The notes beneath the pieces are model-generated. The model had not been told where the DNA came from and searched no databases. It saw only the letters and a list, made by a program, of their open reading frames with translations. Both the position numbers and the translations under genes were made by a program. From an uncultured Steroidobacter sp. (GTDB lineage: Bacteria; Pseudomonadota; Gammaproteobacteria; Steroidobacterales; Steroidobacteraceae), in contig CALMII010000017.1 of assembly GCA_937864115.1 (NCBI GenBank), positions 124,001 through 188,000 on the forward strand: a DNA stretch of 64,000 bases. Direction: 5' to 3'. Of the stretch, positions 15,874 through 25,018 are shown in pieces; position 1 is the stretch's first letter, and every line of letters starts with the position of its first letter.

Positions 15874-17049
15874 ATGCACCCCCGCCTTCTTCTGGCATTG
15901 ACCTGCATCGGATCGATCCTTGCTTCGGTTGCAGCGCATGCAGCAACGTCATCACCGAATCTGAAGATCGTATCAACCGGTCCCGCGTTACAAGTCCGGA
16001 CCGATCGATATGTCCTGCATTCTGAGCGCGCAGGTCGCGACTTCCTGATCGAAGTGACGCGTCCGGGACCGCCCGGCATTCAATCCGTTGATGCGTCCAC
16101 GCCGCCTGACCAGAAATTTCCGGCAATCTACGCGCTTGATGGCGGCTACGATCTCATCGGGCCTACTGCGCGTCTGCTTACTGCGTTCGGAATCGTGGCG
16201 CCGACGTACGTAATCGCCATCGGCTATCCAAACGAGAGCGGCATCCACATCGGCCCGCGCGAGATCGATCTGATCCACGTACATATCGAACGAAAAAGCG
16301 GCGACACACGCCCAGCGGGCGATGGCGGCGCGGCGTTCGAGGCATTCATCGTCGAAGATCTGCGCCCTTTCCTTGAAGCTCGCTATCCACTGGACCCGCA
16401 GCAGGCCGTGCTGTTTGGCCACTCGCTAGGCGGCCTCTTCGCCGCCACCGTGCTCGTCAACAAACCACACGCTTTTGCAGGCTATTTGATCGGCAGTCCC
16501 TCGCTCGCCAACGATCTATCGATCCTCGACAAAGCGAAAACGATAGCGCCCCAGGGAGAAGGACGACGCGTGTTCATCACGTCGGCGCCGGACGATCTGC
16601 AGCTTACTCGGGCGCTGCCGCTCGCCGCTGCGCTGTCCGGTGCGGGTTCGACTTTTGTCGTGCGTCAACACACCTTTCAGGATCTGAACCACGGAACGTC
16701 GTATTTCTCGATTGCGCATACGGCGTTGCCGTTCCTGTTGCCGCCGACCACACCGCTTGCTGCGACGCGAAAGGCGATTACCCTCGATCCGCAACTCATC
16801 CAGCGTTACGCGGGCAGCTTTCAACTTGCACCGAATCTGATCGCAAAGTTGACGGCCGAGAACAGTCATCTGTTCGTGCGACTGACAGGCCAGGCCGAGT
16901 TCGAACTCTTTCCGGAATCCGAAACCGAATTCTTCTTCAAAGTGGTCGATGCGCAGGTCACCTTCGTGAAGGACGGCGCAGGCAACGTTTCGCACCTCGT
17001 GCTGCATCAGTACGGAAGAGACATGTCCGCGCCGAGAATCGGCGAATAG
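15874..17049 (+). CDS. Secreted alpha/beta hydrolase (Fes/IroE-type esterase) with DUF3471
   Basis: 391 aa with a GGAG before the ATG and a signal peptide cut near AHA-AT (residue 23). The esterase D/IroE-type fold is shown by YALDGGYDL, the nucleophile elbow GHSLGG with Ser184, and a late His273 in FQDLNHGTS. The last 80 residues (RYAGSFQLAPN onward) resemble DUF3471, an appendage common on secreted hydrolases and beta-lactamase-like proteins. Family members hydrolyse siderophore or other esters; the substrate here is unknown. It is divergent from the DUF2975-HTH operon, sharing the palindromic control region. Confidence 0.82.
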   Translation: MHPRLLLALTCIGSILASVAAHAATSSPNLKIVSTGPALQVRTDRYVLHSERAGRDFLIEVTRPGPPGIQSVDASTPPDQKFPAIYALDGGYDLIGPTARLLTAFGIVAPTYVIAIGYPNESGIHIGPREIDLIHVHIERKSGDTRPAGDGGAAFEAFIVEDLRPFLEARYPLDPQQAVLFGHSLGGLFAATVLVNKPHAFAGYLIGSPSLANDLSILDKAKTIAPQGEGRRVFITSAPDDLQLTRALPLAAALSGAGSTFVVRQHTFQDLNHGTSYFSIAHTALPFLLPPTTPLAATRKAITLDPQLIQRYAGSFQLAPNLIAKLTAENSHLFVRLTGQAEFELFPESETEFFFKVVDAQVTFVKDGAGNVSHLVLHQYGRDMSAPRIGE

Positions 17050-17066
17050 GCGTCATGAAATCAGAA

Positions 17067-17097
17067 GCCCCTGGTCGTCAGGGAAGTCGCCAGGGGC
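17067..17097 (+). terminator. Hairpin after the esterase gene, possible terminator
   Basis: GCCCCTGG (17067-17074) and CCAGGGGC (17090-17097) form an 8-bp perfect stem with a 15-base loop, 18 bases past the stop. There is no T-tract, so termination would be weak or factor-assisted. Confidence 0.35.
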
Positions 17098-17118
17098 GTC
17101 GGTCACGTGCTTTTCGAT

Positions 17119-17140
17119 ATGATATCGCTGGTGATATCAT
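17119..17140 (+). promoter_or_regulatory. Operator candidate of the second PIN module
   Basis: ATGATATC-N6-GATATCAT, perfect 8-bp arms, ends 7 bases before the toxin ATG. A TATGAT (17118-17123) overlapping the left arm could be the -10 element, so binding would block transcription. Confidence 0.5.
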
Positions 17141-17147
17141 CCAGCGC

Positions 17148-17567
17148 ATGAGGTACGTGCTCGATACTGATGTCGTAACGGCTGGCATGCGCAGTCCAGC
17201 CGGCGCCTCAGCCGAGTTGCTTCGCCTGGCCCGGCGCGAGGCGATCACTCTGTTGGTAAGCGTGCCACTATTCGTAGAGTACGAGGCCACATGTCTCGAT
17301 CCGGAACATCGCCGTGCCGCCGGTCTGACAGTGCGACAGGTTCAGCAATTTCTGGATGCGCTGGCGATTTTCGTCGAGCCCGTCGTGACGCATTATCTCT
17401 GGCGACCCCAGTTGCGGGATCCCGGCGACGAAATGGTTCTCGAAGCGGCGGTGAATGGCGGCGCCGATGCATTGGTTACGTTCAATCGCCGCGATTTCGG
17501 TCTCGTGCCGGCGCGTTTCGGAATCAAGCTGTGGCTTCCATCGGAAGCGTTGAGGAAAGTGCAATGA
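17148..17567 (+). CDS. PIN-domain toxin (TIGR00305-like)
   Basis: 139 aa from the ATG at 17148 (MRYVLDTDVV). The open frame starts earlier but would include the operator. Acidic residues fit the PIN core: Asp6, Glu44/Glu46 in LFVEYEATCL, Asp94 in RDPGDEM and Asp117 in TFNRRDF. The RSPAGASAELLRLA stretch is typical of the group annotated as putative toxin component, PIN family. The toxin gene comes first here and overlaps the antitoxin start by ATGA. Confidence 0.85.
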   Translation: MRYVLDTDVVTAGMRSPAGASAELLRLARREAITLLVSVPLFVEYEATCLDPEHRRAAGLTVRQVQQFLDALAIFVEPVVTHYLWRPQLRDPGDEMVLEAAVNGGADALVTFNRRDFGLVPARFGIKLWLPSEALRKVQ

Positions 17568-17848
17568 AGGCCCCATCCACATACCCGTTGCGGCTGCCGC
17601 GTTCCCTCCGGGCTGCTGTCGAACGAGCCAGCAAGGAAGACGGCACCAGCATCAATCAGTTCGTGACGATGGCCGTTGCCGAGAAGCTATCTGCTCTGGA
17701 TGCCGTGGCCTTTTTCGAGGCACGGCGCAATCGTGCCGATCTCAAGGCGTTCGACGCCATCATGAGCCGCAAGGGTGGGCAATCTCCCACAACTGGCGAC
17801 GAGCGGCGAGAATCGCTTCGTCGCAAGAGTGAGCGTAAGCACGGTTGA
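17564..17848 (+). CDS. HicB/Arc-like RHH antitoxin
   Basis: 94 aa starting in the ATGA overlap with the toxin stop. LPRSLRAAVERASKEDGTSI followed by NQFVTMAVAEKL is a ribbon-helix-helix unit as in Arc/HicB-type antitoxins. The remaining residues are charged and probably wrap the toxin. The frame is open upstream inside the toxin gene, but only this start fits the family. The most likely regulator of its own operon through the 17119-17140 repeat. Confidence 0.82.
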   Translation: MKAPSTYPLRLPRSLRAAVERASKEDGTSINQFVTMAVAEKLSALDAVAFFEARRNRADLKAFDAIMSRKGGQSPTTGDERRESLRRKSERKHG

Positions 17849-17865
17849 TTTTGGGGCGTCGCGAT

Positions 17866-18201
17866 TTAATCCAGCCGCTGCGCCGCCGGACGAATCCAGA
17901 ACACCAGCGGACCGAGCAGGCGCGGTCGCCACGTCAGCGTGAACGCAACCGTGAGGGCGGACGCGGTCAGGGTCATGAACCACACGAGCGACGCCATCGT
18001 GGCGTGATCGACCGCCAGGCACAGCCACAGCGAAACGGCGATGGCGACACCGCCCAGGATGCGCAGGCTGCGTTTGGTGGAGCGTGCGGGCGAGGCGTCT
18101 GCACGCACCTGCTGCCAGTGGACGTCCATCGCCAGGGCAAGCCAGGCGAAACCGGCAATGCAGATCAGCAATCCGGCAGCGAGCAACAGCGGGTCACGCA
18201 T
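17866..18201 (-). CDS. DUF3325 small membrane protein
   Basis: 111 aa, three to four hydrophobic segments, with ALAMDVHWQQV after the first and LGGVAIAVSLWLCLAVD in the middle. This matches the DUF3325 proteins found at the end of PepSY iron-uptake operons. It overlaps the PepSY stop by 8 bases and is the last gene of the DUF3649-PepSY-DUF3325 operon. Molecular function unknown. Confidence 0.75.
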   Translation of the reverse strand: MRDPLLLAAGLLICIAGFAWLALAMDVHWQQVRADASPARSTKRSLRILGGVAIAVSLWLCLAVDHATMASLVWFMTLTASALTVAFTLTWRPRLLGPLVFWIRPAAQRLD

Positions 18202-19873
18202 GTGCAGCTTCCGCTGCGGTATCCACGGTTCTCCCGGCGGGTTGCGTCGCGGTCAGTTCGCGCAGCCGCAGCTTGCGGGCCGCGAATGCGGCAATCGCGG
18301 CGCTCACCAGCAGCGAGAGATCCACGCCCGCCACGGGCCAGTAGCCTTCGCCGATGGTCGTGATCAGGTGATCGCCGGTCGTGATCCAGTTCAGCAGCAC
18401 GGCGGCGACTGCCAGCACTGCGATCGCCCAGCATTGTTCGCGCCACGCGGGTGCGATGCGCGCCTGCTGCACCGGCGCGCTGCGCCAGGCCGCATGCAGC
18501 AACGCCGCGAGCCACGCGAACCAGAAGATGCGCTCTTCCCAGACGCCGCGATCGGCAAGCCCGGCCGGCAACAGGCGATTGCCGACCAGTATGGCGACCG
18601 CCGCGATCACCATTCCCGTCACTGCCGTCACGGCCATCGCATCCGCCCAGCGTGCGCCGCTGACGCCGGCCTTGGCATGCTGCCGCTTGCGCTTCTCGAC
18701 GAAGAAGATGAAGCCGGTCGCGATGCAGGCGCAGCCGGCGAGACCGCCCATCACATACAGCCAGCGCAGCATCCAGTGCCGGAAGTGCTGCAGGTGCAGG
18801 CCGGTCATGAAGTCGGTAATGCCTTCGACCGCCGAAGGTGACGGCTCTTCGAGAATGACCGCGCCGGTCGTGGCGTTGAAGTGAATGCCCTGCCCCGTCA
18901 GCGTCACGCGATCCGTACCGGCGCGGTAGACGCTGACGTAGCTGTTGGCGTCGCCGACGTGCGTGACGCCCAGGTAGCCCACTTCGCCGCTCATGTCGCG
19001 GGCGGCCCAGCGACGTTTCGCTTCCTCGACCATCGCATCGACCGATGCAATCGGCGCCGGCACACCCGCCGGATCGAACGCCAGGCCCTTCGCGGCAGCC
19101 TCGCGCTGCTCGTGCAGTTCATGCACGGGCTCGAGCATCGTGTGCCCCACCGGAAAATAGATGCCGGCGAACACGATCAGGCCCGTCAGTGCGAAGAAGA
19201 AATGGAACGGCAGTCCGACCACACCGGTGAGGTTGTGCAGATCGAGCGCACTGCGCTGGGTCTGCTTGTTCGGACGGAACGTGAAGAACTCGCGGAAGAT
19301 CTTGCGATGGATCACCACGCCGCTGACCAGCGCGGCCAGCATCACCAGCGCAGCGATGCCGACGAGCCAGTAGCCGATGTCGAGCCATTCGAAATGCAGG
19401 CTGAAGTGCAGCGGATAGAAGAATTCGCTGCCGATCTTGAGCTGGTCGTCCGGCAACTGGCGACCGGTACGCGGATCGATGGTCGCGTAGCCGTAGACAT
19501 GATCGTGCGGATCGGCCGGATTGTTGGTGACGTGATATTCCGAATACAGCTCCAGCACCGGATCGCGATGCGTGGTGTAGGCGCCGAAGCCGGCCGCCGG
19601 AGTGAACTCCGGCGTCCTGCCGCCGATGCGCGCACTCGCCTCTTCCAGCGATTCCCTGCTCGGCTGCATCTGCTCGAAGATCGGCCGCAGCATCGTGTCG
19701 TAGGACGGCAGGGTCTGCGGCTCGAAGCGCGTCTCCGGAATGGCCCAGCGATCGATCTCGCGATCGAACACCGACAGGGCGCCGAAGAAGAAACAGACCA
19801 TCAGCACGTAGCCGAGCACCAGGCCCACCCACGTGTGCATCCAGGTCATGGAGAGGCGGAACGATGAAAACAT
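18194..19873 (-). CDS. PepSY-associated TM protein (iron uptake type)
   Basis: 559 aa. The N-terminal WMHTWVGLVLGYVLMVCFFF helix is the classic PepSY_TM start, and several later TM segments (near LVMLAALVSGVVIHRKIF, FHFFFALTGLIVFAGIYF and LYVMGGLAGCACIATGFIFF) alternate with periplasmic PepSY-like loops. Conserved His residues at helix ends (for example VVIHRKIF and LDLHNLTG) suggest heme or electron transfer, as proposed for FoxB/FsrB-like ferrisiderophore reductases. The operon has a Fur-like box upstream and lies near a TonB receptor. The substrate is unknown. Confidence 0.85.
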   Translation of the reverse strand: MFSSFRLSMTWMHTWVGLVLGYVLMVCFFFGALSVFDREIDRWAIPETRFEPQTLPSYDTMLRPIFEQMQPSRESLEEASARIGGRTPEFTPAAGFGAYTTHRDPVLELYSEYHVTNNPADPHDHVYGYATIDPRTGRQLPDDQLKIGSEFFYPLHFSLHFEWLDIGYWLVGIAALVMLAALVSGVVIHRKIFREFFTFRPNKQTQRSALDLHNLTGVVGLPFHFFFALTGLIVFAGIYFPVGHTMLEPVHELHEQREAAAKGLAFDPAGVPAPIASVDAMVEEAKRRWAARDMSGEVGYLGVTHVGDANSYVSVYRAGTDRVTLTGQGIHFNATTGAVILEEPSPSAVEGITDFMTGLHLQHFRHWMLRWLYVMGGLAGCACIATGFIFFVEKRKRQHAKAGVSGARWADAMAVTAVTGMVIAAVAILVGNRLLPAGLADRGVWEERIFWFAWLAALLHAAWRSAPVQQARIAPAWREQCWAIAVLAVAAVLLNWITTGDHLITTIGEGYWPVAGVDLSLLVSAAIAAFAARKLRLRELTATQPAGRTVDTAAEAAHA

Positions 19874-19892
19874 CAGCAGTCTCCGGCCGGAC

Positions 19893-20204
19893 TCAGGCGG
19901 TCAGCGACGGAATGAGCAACCAGGCCGCGGCCGTCATCAGCGCGCCGCCCCCGGCGAGCACGTACCAGACACGTTTCAGGCTGGCAGCTGCATAGGCCCA
20001 GAGGAACACAACGAGGAAGACCACGAACGCCAGCAGGTACATGAGGGACTCCATCTGGTGGTAGTCCGCGCCCGCCCAGACGCCGAAGGAAATGCCGAAT
20101 ACCGTCAGCCCCCAGACGAACAGCCAGCCGCCGAGAAAACTGGCGGCGATGCGGGAAATGACCTGCAGCGCAGTGGGGGCAGTGGTGGAAGCGGATGCAG
20201 CCAT
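19893..20204 (-). CDS. DUF3649 small membrane protein
   Basis: 103 aa with three hydrophobic segments; GGWLFVWGLTVFGISFGV and DYHQMESLMYLLAFVVFLVV are typical of DUF3649 proteins annotated as iron-transport associated. First gene of the operon with the PepSY and DUF3325 proteins, downstream of a Fur-like box at 20246-20260. It probably acts with the PepSY protein in the inner membrane. Confidence 0.78.
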   Translation of the reverse strand: MAASASTTAPTALQVISRIAASFLGGWLFVWGLTVFGISFGVWAGADYHQMESLMYLLAFVVFLVVFLWAYAAASLKRVWYVLAGGGALMTAAAWLLIPSLTA

Positions 20205-20245
20205 GGTGTTGCAGGCCTCCAGAGCCGGGCGGAGGTCATCTCAAA

Positions 20246-20260
20246 TGAAAATCGTTCTCG
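20246..20260 (-). promoter_or_regulatory. Fur-box candidate of the PepSY operon
   Basis: TGAAAATCGTTCTCG matches 11 of 15 positions of the 7-1-7 Fur consensus TGATAATCATTATCA. It lies 42 bases upstream of the DUF3649 ATG, in an otherwise empty leader. Iron repression is inferred. Confidence 0.6.
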
Positions 20261-20315
20261 ATAATAGGACCTCCCCGATCGGGGCCGCAACCCCGGAATC
20301 GGAAGCGTTGGACTC

Positions 20316-21203
20316 TCACTGAGGGCGCAGGCCCGCCTGCTTCAGGAATTCGATGGCACCCACCGGATCGTTGGTGAACAGGCCGTCGACGCCGAGCCCG
20401 ACGTAGGCCTGCCATTCCTCGGCCGTGTCCACGACTTCCGACAAGACGGTCACGCCGGCCTGCTTCAGGGTGGCGAAATCGGCGGCGTCCACCTGGTTCC
20501 GGCGCAGCACGACGCAGCTCGCGCGGTGCTGGCGGATCTGCTCGAGGATCTTCACCGCGCTTTCATTCTGCAGGCCCAGCAGACAGGTGGGGATGCGCGG
20601 GTCGAGGCGATGCGCGGCATCCAGCGTCCTGAAATCGAAGGACTGCAGGATGACGCGATCGGCGACACCGTACCGTTCAATGACCGCAAGGACGCGGGCG
20701 GCGAACAGATCGGGGTCGACCTGGTCGGCCGCCTGCGGCTTCGGCATCTTCATCTCGGCGAAATATTGCACCTTGCTGTCCCGCGTCGCCTCCAGCACCT
20801 CCTCCAGCGACGGCATGCGCGTGCCGGGAATTGGCTTCTGCGTGGGATAGATCGCCCGATGCCGCGAGCCGCAATCGAAGTCCTGCGCCTGCGCGAGCGT
20901 CATGGCACGCACCGGCCCGGGCGCAACGCCCTGCGGCCCCGACAGACAGAACTGCGGATTCACGTCCGGATCGTGGCTGACGAGAACGCGGTCGTCCGCC
21001 GTCAGCACCATGTCGAACTCGAGCACGTCCACGCCGGCGGCGATGGCTTCGCGAAATGCCGGCAGCGTGTTCTCCGGCCACAGCAGCGCACCGCCGCGAT
21101 GCGCGACGACCAGCGGCCCCTTGCGCGGGCCGGCTTCGTGCGTGCTCGCGCACGAAGCCAGCAGCAGGCTTGCCGTCAGGATTGCCATCACCCCGCTTTT
21201 CAC
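20316..21203 (-). CDS. Glycerophosphodiester phosphodiesterase lipoprotein
   Basis: 295 aa from a GTG; an ATG five codons later (MAILTASLLLASC) is an alternative start. Both give a lipoprotein signal with the lipobox LASC. The GDPD fold is clear: VVAHRGGALLWPENT (catalytic His and Glu), LEFDMVLTADDRVLVSHDP (metal Glu/Asp, second His), and the late LFTNDP. Such enzymes release glycerol-3-phosphate from glycerophosphodiesters. The gene follows a TonB receptor gene after 10 bases and is probably cotranscribed, suggesting degradation of a phospholipid-derived substrate at the envelope. Confidence 0.9.
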   Translation of the reverse strand: MKSGVMAILTASLLLASCASTHEAGPRKGPLVVAHRGGALLWPENTLPAFREAIAAGVDVLEFDMVLTADDRVLVSHDPDVNPQFCLSGPQGVAPGPVRAMTLAQAQDFDCGSRHRAIYPTQKPIPGTRMPSLEEVLEATRDSKVQYFAEMKMPKPQAADQVDPDLFAARVLAVIERYGVADRVILQSFDFRTLDAAHRLDPRIPTCLLGLQNESAVKILEQIRQHRASCVVLRRNQVDAADFATLKQAGVTVLSEVVDTAEEWQAYVGLGVDGLFTNDPVGAIEFLKQAGLRPQ

Positions 21204-21213
21204 GACGCGTTAC

Positions 21214-24192
21214 TCAGAAGCCGTACTTCACGGTGGCGAAGTAGTAGCGGCCGATCATGTCGTAGTACGCCGCGGAGGACGGACCGCCTTCGCTCAGGTG
21301 CGGCGTCGTGGTGACGTTCACCTGCAGCGCGGGGTGGTCGACGAAGTTGTCGGTGACGTTCTTGACGCCCAGCGACGCGGTCAGTGCTTCCGTCGCGCGC
21401 CAGGCGAAGTTCACGTCGTGTTTGAAATACGCGGGCACATACGGCCTCTGGCGCGTTTCATCCGACTGGTCGGTGGCGCTGAAACGGCTCTTGCTGATGA
21501 ACGTGGTGTTCACGCCGAAGGCGAACGCGCCGATGTCGTAGCCCAGCGTCAGGGTGCCGTGGAAGTGCGGGTAATTCCAGGCGCCGGCAGAATCGGTGCC
21601 GTTGGCGCCCACCTGCGAGATGGTGGTCTGTTCGAGCAGACGCGTGCCGTTGAAGCCGATGCGCGCCTTGCCGGCACCCAGCAGGAAACCATAGCGTGCG
21701 CTGTAGTCGATGCCGCGCACGTCGCGGCCCGCAAGGTTGGCGTACTGCGACTGCACCAGGTTCACCTCGCCGATGTTGTGATCGGCCGTGGTATCGGTGA
21801 AGCGATGCACGAACTGGCAGTAGCCCATGTCCGGCCCGCCGCTGGCGTTGACGCAGGAATTCATGATGTTCGTGTACGACAGCGAGGTGATGACGTCGTC
21901 GATGCGGATGTTCCAGTAGTCGGCCGTCACGTCGAGTCCCGGCAGGAAGGCCGGCTGCAGGACGATGCCGTAGGTGTAGGAATCCGACGTTTCCGGTTCC
22001 AGGTCCGGGTTGCCGCCGGTCGTGTAGCGCGGCGCGTTGAGATTCGGATTCGGCAGCGGGCCCGTCCAGCCCGGCACCGTCGCCGCGCAGTTGGCCGCAC
22101 GGTCCGAATCCTGAAGGATGAACGAGGCCTGGCAGGGATCGCTGATGTGACCGAGCGTGATCGTATTGATCGGCGCGTACAGCTCGCCGAAGTTCGGCAC
22201 GCGCGTGCTGTATGACTTCACGCCTCGCAGGGTCACGCCCTGGACCGGCGCCCAGGTCAGGCCGTACTTCCAGGTATCGGTGCTCGCATTGTCGCTGTAG
22301 TCCGAATAGCGGTACGCGCCTTCCACCTGCAGCTTGCGCGCGACCGGCAGGTCCTTCAGCAACGGCACCACCACTTCTGCATAGGCCTCGGAAACCTTGC
22401 GACTGGCATCCATGGCCGGATGCAGCGCATTGTCGTTGCCCGGCGAGAAGACGATGTTGGCGAGCTTCGTGGTGTCGGGATCGTCCCGCGTGCGCAGCTT
22501 TTCCTCGCGCCATTCCACGCCCGCGGCCACCGATACGTCGCCCGCCCACCAGGTCAGTACGCTGCCGCTGAGACCGGCACCGGCGCTGAGCAGCGAGTTC
22601 TCCGTCTTTTCATGGCGCGTGAACAGCGCGTAGTCGTTCCACGCCTGGCTGGGCGCATCGGTGGTGTAGTAATTGAACGGCACACAACCCGCGGCGCGCG
22701 CCGCGGCGTCGGCGCACACGACCTGCCCGTCCAGCAGCACCGCATTGCGCGAATAGCGCCACTGCTGCGCGCCGACCATGTTGATGGTGTCGATGTCGTC
22801 GGTCACCTGGCCGTAGCGCGCGTAGGCATTCCAGTCGATGCGTTCCGTGAGCGGTCCGGCGAGGTCCGTACCGACGGTGTAGGAATGGCGCGTGTCGATC
22901 TGCGTCGGCGCCGGCAGGTTCAGGTAGTGACGGTCGAGCGGAATCGAGGTCAGCGAGTTGGCGAGCATGAAACTGCGCAGCGACTCCGGCAGGTACGGGT
23001 CGGTCAGGCGCGCGATTTCGCCCGTGGTGCCGACGCCGTTGATGGCCCACCAGTTGGTCGGGCGCACATCGTCGCGATACTCCGGCCACTGGGCCACGCC
23101 GCTGTTCTTCGCGTAGGCGTAACCCAGCGTGGTGTTCCAGGTGATGTCCGGCGTGAGCTGGAATTCGAGATTGCCGTAGAAGGAACCCTTCTCCGACTTG
23201 TCGCGCTGGTAGAGATTGTCGAACAGGCCGGTGCCGGTGTCGTAATCGGCAGGACCCGTCCAGTTCTGCTGCCCGGTCTCGCCGCCGGTGACCACGGTGT
23301 AATAGTTCTTGGGAATGTTGACGACCTGGTTGCCGATGAGCTGGTACCAGTTGCCGTCCCTGATGCTGCTGTTGTTGCAGCCCGCCGTGCCGTTGTTCTG
23401 GATGCAGAACGTCGGATAGTGCGAACGATAGAACTGCCGATAGGTGCCGAGGATATTGTCCGGGATGCCGTCGTTCGGGCCGGTGTTGGCCGGATTGGCG
23501 ATGTAGGTGTAGTAGTCGGGATGACGGTCCACCAGCATCACCGGATCGGTCTTCGTGAAGTTGCCGCCGAGCACCACGTTCGCGCGATCGTCGGCGAAGC
23601 TGAAACCGGTCACCGCCGAGAACTGCGTCTGCGAGGCGTCGCTCTGGTCGGAAATTCCGCTGATCAGGGACACCTCGGAACGCTCGACCTTCTTCTTCAT
23701 GATCACGTTGATCGCGCCCGTCACTGCGTCGGCGCCGTAGATGGCCGCCGCGCCGCCGGTCACCGTCTCGATGCGATCGATCAGCGCCGAGGGAATCGTG
23801 TTCAGATCCACCGCCGCAATGCGCGCGCCGCCGGATACCCAGCGATGGCCATCGACGACGACCAGCGAACGGTTCGTGCCCAGCTGACGAAGATTGATGT
23901 TGGCCACGCCCTTGTCGTATTCCGTGCCGCCGGAGTTGAACTCGCCGAGACCCGGACCCACGGCGGGATTCAGCACCAGCGCGTCGTACACGCTCAGGCG
24001 ACCGAAGTCCTTCATCTGGTCCATGCTGATCACGTTGATGGGCATGGCCGACTCCAGCTCGGGACGCGCGATGCGCGAGCCGGTTACGATCACGGCTTCC
24101 AGCACCTGCTCGTCGGGAGCATCGGCAGTAGTGGCTGCATTGGCCACGGTACAGGCAAGAGACAGCGCAACGGCAAGTCGAATCGAACGCAT
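21214..24192 (-). CDS. TonB-dependent receptor, large VTGSRI type
   Basis: 992 aa from the ATG at 24192, with a signal peptide cut near ANA-AT. The plug contains VIVTGSRIARPE (TonB-box-like region), the NINLRQLGTNRSLVVVDG stretch and YGADAVTGAINVIMKK. The barrel ends YYFATVKYGF with the terminal Phe needed for outer-membrane insertion. This large Oar/CirA-like subgroup often takes up oligosaccharides, peptides or other non-iron nutrients, and I see no Fur-like box upstream. The downstream GDPD gene hints at a phosphodiester-containing substrate (inference). Confidence 0.92.
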   Translation of the reverse strand: MRSIRLAVALSLACTVANAATTADAPDEQVLEAVIVTGSRIARPELESAMPINVISMDQMKDFGRLSVYDALVLNPAVGPGLGEFNSGGTEYDKGVANINLRQLGTNRSLVVVDGHRWVSGGARIAAVDLNTIPSALIDRIETVTGGAAAIYGADAVTGAINVIMKKKVERSEVSLISGISDQSDASQTQFSAVTGFSFADDRANVVLGGNFTKTDPVMLVDRHPDYYTYIANPANTGPNDGIPDNILGTYRQFYRSHYPTFCIQNNGTAGCNNSSIRDGNWYQLIGNQVVNIPKNYYTVVTGGETGQQNWTGPADYDTGTGLFDNLYQRDKSEKGSFYGNLEFQLTPDITWNTTLGYAYAKNSGVAQWPEYRDDVRPTNWWAINGVGTTGEIARLTDPYLPESLRSFMLANSLTSIPLDRHYLNLPAPTQIDTRHSYTVGTDLAGPLTERIDWNAYARYGQVTDDIDTINMVGAQQWRYSRNAVLLDGQVVCADAAARAAGCVPFNYYTTDAPSQAWNDYALFTRHEKTENSLLSAGAGLSGSVLTWWAGDVSVAAGVEWREEKLRTRDDPDTTKLANIVFSPGNDNALHPAMDASRKVSEAYAEVVVPLLKDLPVARKLQVEGAYRYSDYSDNASTDTWKYGLTWAPVQGVTLRGVKSYSTRVPNFGELYAPINTITLGHISDPCQASFILQDSDRAANCAATVPGWTGPLPNPNLNAPRYTTGGNPDLEPETSDSYTYGIVLQPAFLPGLDVTADYWNIRIDDVITSLSYTNIMNSCVNASGGPDMGYCQFVHRFTDTTADHNIGEVNLVQSQYANLAGRDVRGIDYSARYGFLLGAGKARIGFNGTRLLEQTTISQVGANGTDSAGAWNYPHFHGTLTLGYDIGAFAFGVNTTFISKSRFSATDQSDETRQRPYVPAYFKHDVNFAWRATEALTASLGVKNVTDNFVDHPALQVNVTTTPHLSEGGPSSAAYYDMIGRYYFATVKYGF

Positions 24193-24367
24193 GGGGCGGC
24201 AAATCCTCGTTGTTGGAATTTGGTCAGCGGACCAAAACGAGCGCCGCATGCTAGAGAGCGAATATTAAGAACTTATGAAGAACCCCTGCGCATGACTGCC
24301 TCGCGCGTGCAGCGCTGATCGTGCGTCGATTGGAATGAAACACACGGACACTGCTCGAGGCCGCGGA

Positions 24368-24766
24368 TCACCAAACCGTCGTGAGGTGCTCGATGCGCTG
24401 TAGCCTTTCGTCATGCGTCATGAGCGGTACGCCGTGCACCAGCGCGGTCGCCGCAATCAGCCTGTCAGCGGGATCCCCGGGAAAGACATCGCCGAATTGA
24501 CCGGCCCGCTCAGCAATGTCGTCCGTCAGCGGTTCGATGCGATACTCGGGGAGTCGTCGCACCTGGTCGAGCCATGCCGAAGCCGAAACATTGAAGCGCA
24601 GCCGGCCGCGACGCTCGAGCGTAACGATCTCGAAGATCGAGATGGACGAGATGAGCAGTTCGTTGCGCCTGCCGTGCTGTTCAAGCAACTGGCGCGCCTT
24701 GCGCGAAAAATTCTTCGTCTCCCCGGAGACCCACCACACCAGAACGTGTGTATCGAGCACGATCAT
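24368..24766 (-). CDS. PIN-domain toxin (VapC family)
   Basis: 132 aa from the ATG at 24766, which overlaps the antitoxin stop (ATGA). All PIN acids are present: Asp5 in IVLDTHVLVWW, Glu46 in SIFEIVTLE, Asp101 in GDPADRLIAAT and Asp119 in THDE. The HVLVWW and GDPADRLIAAT motifs define the Phd-coupled PIN group. It should be an RNase neutralised by the upstream-encoded protein. Confidence 0.9.
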   Translation of the reverse strand: MIVLDTHVLVWWVSGETKNFSRKARQLLEQHGRRNELLISSISIFEIVTLERRGRLRFNVSASAWLDQVRRLPEYRIEPLTDDIAERAGQFGDVFPGDPADRLIAATALVHGVPLMTHDERLQRIEHLTTVW

Positions 24767-25002
24767 TGGTTGGCTGACCACTCCTTCGGGTCATATGCGG
24801 ACTCCATGGGCAACTCGTAATGCACCACCGAGCCGCGCAACTGCGAGCGGATCGTCTCGACTTCGTGCTGCGTGGCTTTAGGAGGAGAAATCTCCGCGAT
24901 CACCTCTCCCCTGGAGGTGACCCGGATGCGCTCACCACGTCGCGCGCGCTCGAGATACGCGGGAAGATTCTGTCGGAGATCGGTGACATTCACGTCGGAC
25001 AC
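24763..25002 (-). CDS. Phd/YefM-family antitoxin
   Basis: 79 aa with a GTG start and GGAG about 9 bases upstream. NVTDLRQNLPAYLERARRGE followed by IRVTSRGEVIAEI is the standard Phd/YefM DNA-binding fold. The C-terminal YDPKEW segment would bind the toxin. First gene of the module. Three TGTAC boxes lie within 50 bases upstream. Confidence 0.9.
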   Translation of the reverse strand: MSDVNVTDLRQNLPAYLERARRGERIRVTSRGEVIAEISPPKATQHEVETIRSQLRGSVVHYELPMESAYDPKEWSANQ

Positions 25003-25018
25003 CAGCGCACACTCCGTC

